From Bacteroidota bacterium (GTDB lineage: Bacteria; Zhuqueibacterota; JdFR-76; DREG01): 7,940 nt of DNA. This document shows positions 6,641 through 7,940 of this stretch, in pieces. Each line of letters starts with the position of its first letter. The stretch's first letter is position 1. The notes beneath the pieces were generated by a model that saw only the letters and a list, made by a program, of their open reading frames with translations, was not told where the DNA came from and did no database searches. Location of the stretch: assembly GCA_030624545.1 (NCBI GenBank), contig JAUXJX010000067.1, forward strand, positions 1 through 7,940, in the 5' to 3' direction. Made by a program: the position numbers and the translations under genes.

Positions 6641-6746
6641 AGATCGACTTTAGGCAACGGAGCACCGAATAACCTGATTGAGGATTCCGTATCTTCCAGC
6701 ACATTTCGTTGAAAGCATCTTTGAGCATGATAAGGCACAATTTTGT

Positions 6747-6774
6747 TTGCATCGATTACTGAATGAGATATATT
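6747..6774 (+). promoter_or_regulatory. Possible sigma70 promoter for the ClpP-like gene
   Basis: TTGCAT (6747-6752), a 16-nt spacer and TATATT (6769-6774) make a moderate sigma70 match 65 bp before the start codon. It is the best candidate in the 198-base gap after the EEP gene, which shows no clear terminator. Confidence 0.35.
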
Positions 6775-6838
6775 CAAAACAGCAAATTTTGGTCAACGAA
6801 TCCACAGCTATTGAGCAGATAATTCTCGAGGAGATCAG

Positions 6839-7417
6839 ATGAAATTGAATGCGAAGCCAATGGAAAGTGACGGTTTTTGGTCCAAACTGGATGAAAAGCT
6901 ATTCGACACCAGAACCATCCTCATCTTTGGTGAGATCAGCCAAAAGGTGGCCAGGGAGATCACAGAAAAACTGCTTGTCTTGTCCACAGATTCCAAAGAG
7001 GACATAAAAATCGTCATCAATTCCCAGGGAGGTCATGTGGAGTCAGGCGACACCATATTCGACATGATTCAATATGTGAAACCAAAAGTCAAAATGTTGG
7101 GTACAGGCTGGGTTGCCAGCGCCGGCACGCTCATTTATCTTTCCGTTCCGCTGGCCGACCGCTACTGTCTACCCAACACGCGATTCTTGCTGCACCAGCC
7201 AATGGGTGGCGTTGGCGGCGTTGCCTCTGACATAAGTAGAGAAGCTGATGAAATTGTAAAAATGAAGCGGCGTCTTAATAAGATTATTGCCAGGCAGACC
7301 GGCCAGCCTTTGAAGAAGATTGAAAAGGAGACGGACCGCAATTTTTGGATGACCGCAGAGGAAGCTAAAGATTACGGCCTGGTTGCTCACATTATCAAGT
7401 CGGCTGATGAGCTTTAA
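6839..7417 (+). CDS. ClpP-like ATP-dependent protease proteolytic subunit
   Basis: A 192-residue member of peptidase family S14, close to the usual mature ClpP length. The catalytic triad is intact: S94 in GWVASAG, H119 in LLHQP and D166 in ETDRNFW. The INSQGG oxyanion-region motif is at 60-65, where canonical ClpP usually has INSPGG. The helix-turn TGQPLKKIEKETDRNFWMTAEEAKDYGLV follows the standard C-terminal layout. ClpP assembles as a barrel and degrades proteins unfolded by ClpX or ClpA/C. Here no tig, clpX or lon gene is adjacent, so this is likely a stand-alone paralogue rather than the housekeeping copy. The N-terminal 20 residues differ from the canonical axial-loop segment. The start is supported by GAGGAG (6828-6833), 5 nt before the ATG. 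I leave the symbol blank because paralogue identity is unclear. Confidence 0.9.
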   Translation: MKLNAKPMESDGFWSKLDEKLFDTRTILIFGEISQKVAREITEKLLVLSTDSKEDIKIVINSQGGHVESGDTIFDMIQYVKPKVKMLGTGWVASAGTLIYLSVPLADRYCLPNTRFLLHQPMGGVGGVASDISREADEIVKMKRRLNKIIARQTGQPLKKIEKETDRNFWMTAEEAKDYGLVAHIIKSADEL

Positions 7418-7683
7418 GCCGGCAGAATTACATGGATCAGGCCGGATTGAACCACCCCAAAATAAATCCCGAGAGTGAGGTGCTGTAATACTTACCTCTG
7501 TGGATTGTTGATAGCGGCAAAAAACCTGTTTCCCCAAGAGTATTGCGAACTGCCAAGATTTCTATCTGTGCATTCTTCCGAAAAGCCATACTTTCGTCTG
7601 ACGGCCAATACCCATAGAGATTGTTCACTTCGCATTGTTGCGCACATTCCGACATTGAGAGATCCTTGCAATATAGACCCCGG
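7418..7683. other. Non-coding stretch after the ClpP-like gene
   Basis: Nothing recognisable is encoded. CCGGC and GCCGG (about 7420-7445) could form a weak 5-bp stem just after the stop codon, without a T-run. Open frames on both strands here lack ribosome-binding sites and family-like sequence. Part of the stretch may be the eroded N-terminal half of the kinase-like remnant that follows, but I could not find its P-loop. Confidence 0.4.
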
Positions 7684-7921
7684 ATACTTTCCGGTTTCCA
7701 TCATTCCATTCATGCTCTTGCAATGGCAGGAAATAACGTCATTGTTGATCACGTTCCCGGAGGTCTCGAGCGGCCGAAGAAAGTTGTAGACCTTTTCGCT
7801 GACCAAAAACGTCTTATATGTTGGTCTTCATTGCCCTGCCGAGATTGTGCAGGTCGAATTCGCTGATGTGCCCGGACCCTTCAGAAGCCTGCGACATTTG
7901 GCCAAATGCGCGAGAGGCTGA
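7684..7921 (+). pseudogene. Frameshifted remnant of a chloramphenicol phosphotransferase-like kinase
   Basis: The frame through 7693 reads GFHHSIHALAMAGNNVIVDHV, then a KKVVDLFADQKRL segment. This closely resembles the central part of the chloramphenicol phosphotransferase-like (CPT) P-loop kinase family, where an A-G-N-N-V-I-V-D-H-V block precedes a hydrophobic strand and a cysteine-proline pair. The expected next block, VGLHCPAE, appears only after a shift to another frame at 7820-7843, and that frame stops at 7919-7921. No P-loop or start is visible upstream. Two or more frame changes and a missing N-terminus point to a decayed gene rather than a sequencing slip. The family assignment is from recalled motif patterns. 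Confidence 0.45.
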
Positions 7922-7940
7922 AAGAGGGGAAATCATGATC

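Noticed and set aside
7492..7806. 104-codon minus-strand frame near the right end
   Set aside because: It is antisense to the kinase-like remnant, has no ribosome-binding site, and its translation is not family-like.

Overview
The window comes from a Gram-negative (diderm) bacterium of medium GC. It encodes an outer-membrane-type beta-barrel with a signal peptide, two candidate lipoproteins and an exported acetamidase/formamidase-like enzyme. The two lipoprotein lipoboxes are relaxed (LTN-C and SIS-C), which would suit a spirochaete, but nothing here fixes the phylum. Genes are widely spaced, and the gaps hold palindromes and dispersed repeats typical of an environmental genome.

Layout: 1-1063 has no convincing gene. 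It carries a strong rho-independent terminator (319-381), palindromes, a dispersed repeat (818-861) and a textbook sigma70 promoter (944-972). Then come a PLP-dependent threonine/serine dehydratase (1064-2095, +), a pair of related perfect hairpins (2210-2288) and a secreted acetamidase/formamidase family protein (2321-3298, +). Facing these is a two-gene minus-strand operon: a DUF3179-family lipoprotein (4959 down to 4249) whose stop overlaps by one base the GTG start of an outer-membrane barrel protein (4249 down to 3323). A 562-base gap (4960-5521) holds a second copy of the dispersed repeat and CACCGAA arrays. It is followed by an endonuclease/exonuclease/phosphatase (EEP) family lipoprotein (5522-6640, +), a ClpP-like serine protease (6839-7417, +) and a frameshifted remnant resembling the chloramphenicol phosphotransferase-like kinase family (about 7684-7921, +).

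The most notable observation is in the DUF3179 gene. Its frame is interrupted once, by a TGA at 4539-4537, exactly where the family carries the invariant cysteine of its Y-C-P-L motif. The frame stays open and family-like for 95 more codons, to a stop translationally coupled to the next gene. Right after the TGA the mRNA can fold into a 13-base-pair hairpin with its apical loop 19 nt from the UGA, the geometry of a bacterial SECIS element. This suggests a previously undescribed selenocysteine-containing DUF3179 lipoprotein, co-transcribed with an outer-membrane barrel. A recent nonsense mutation or sequencing error is the main alternative.
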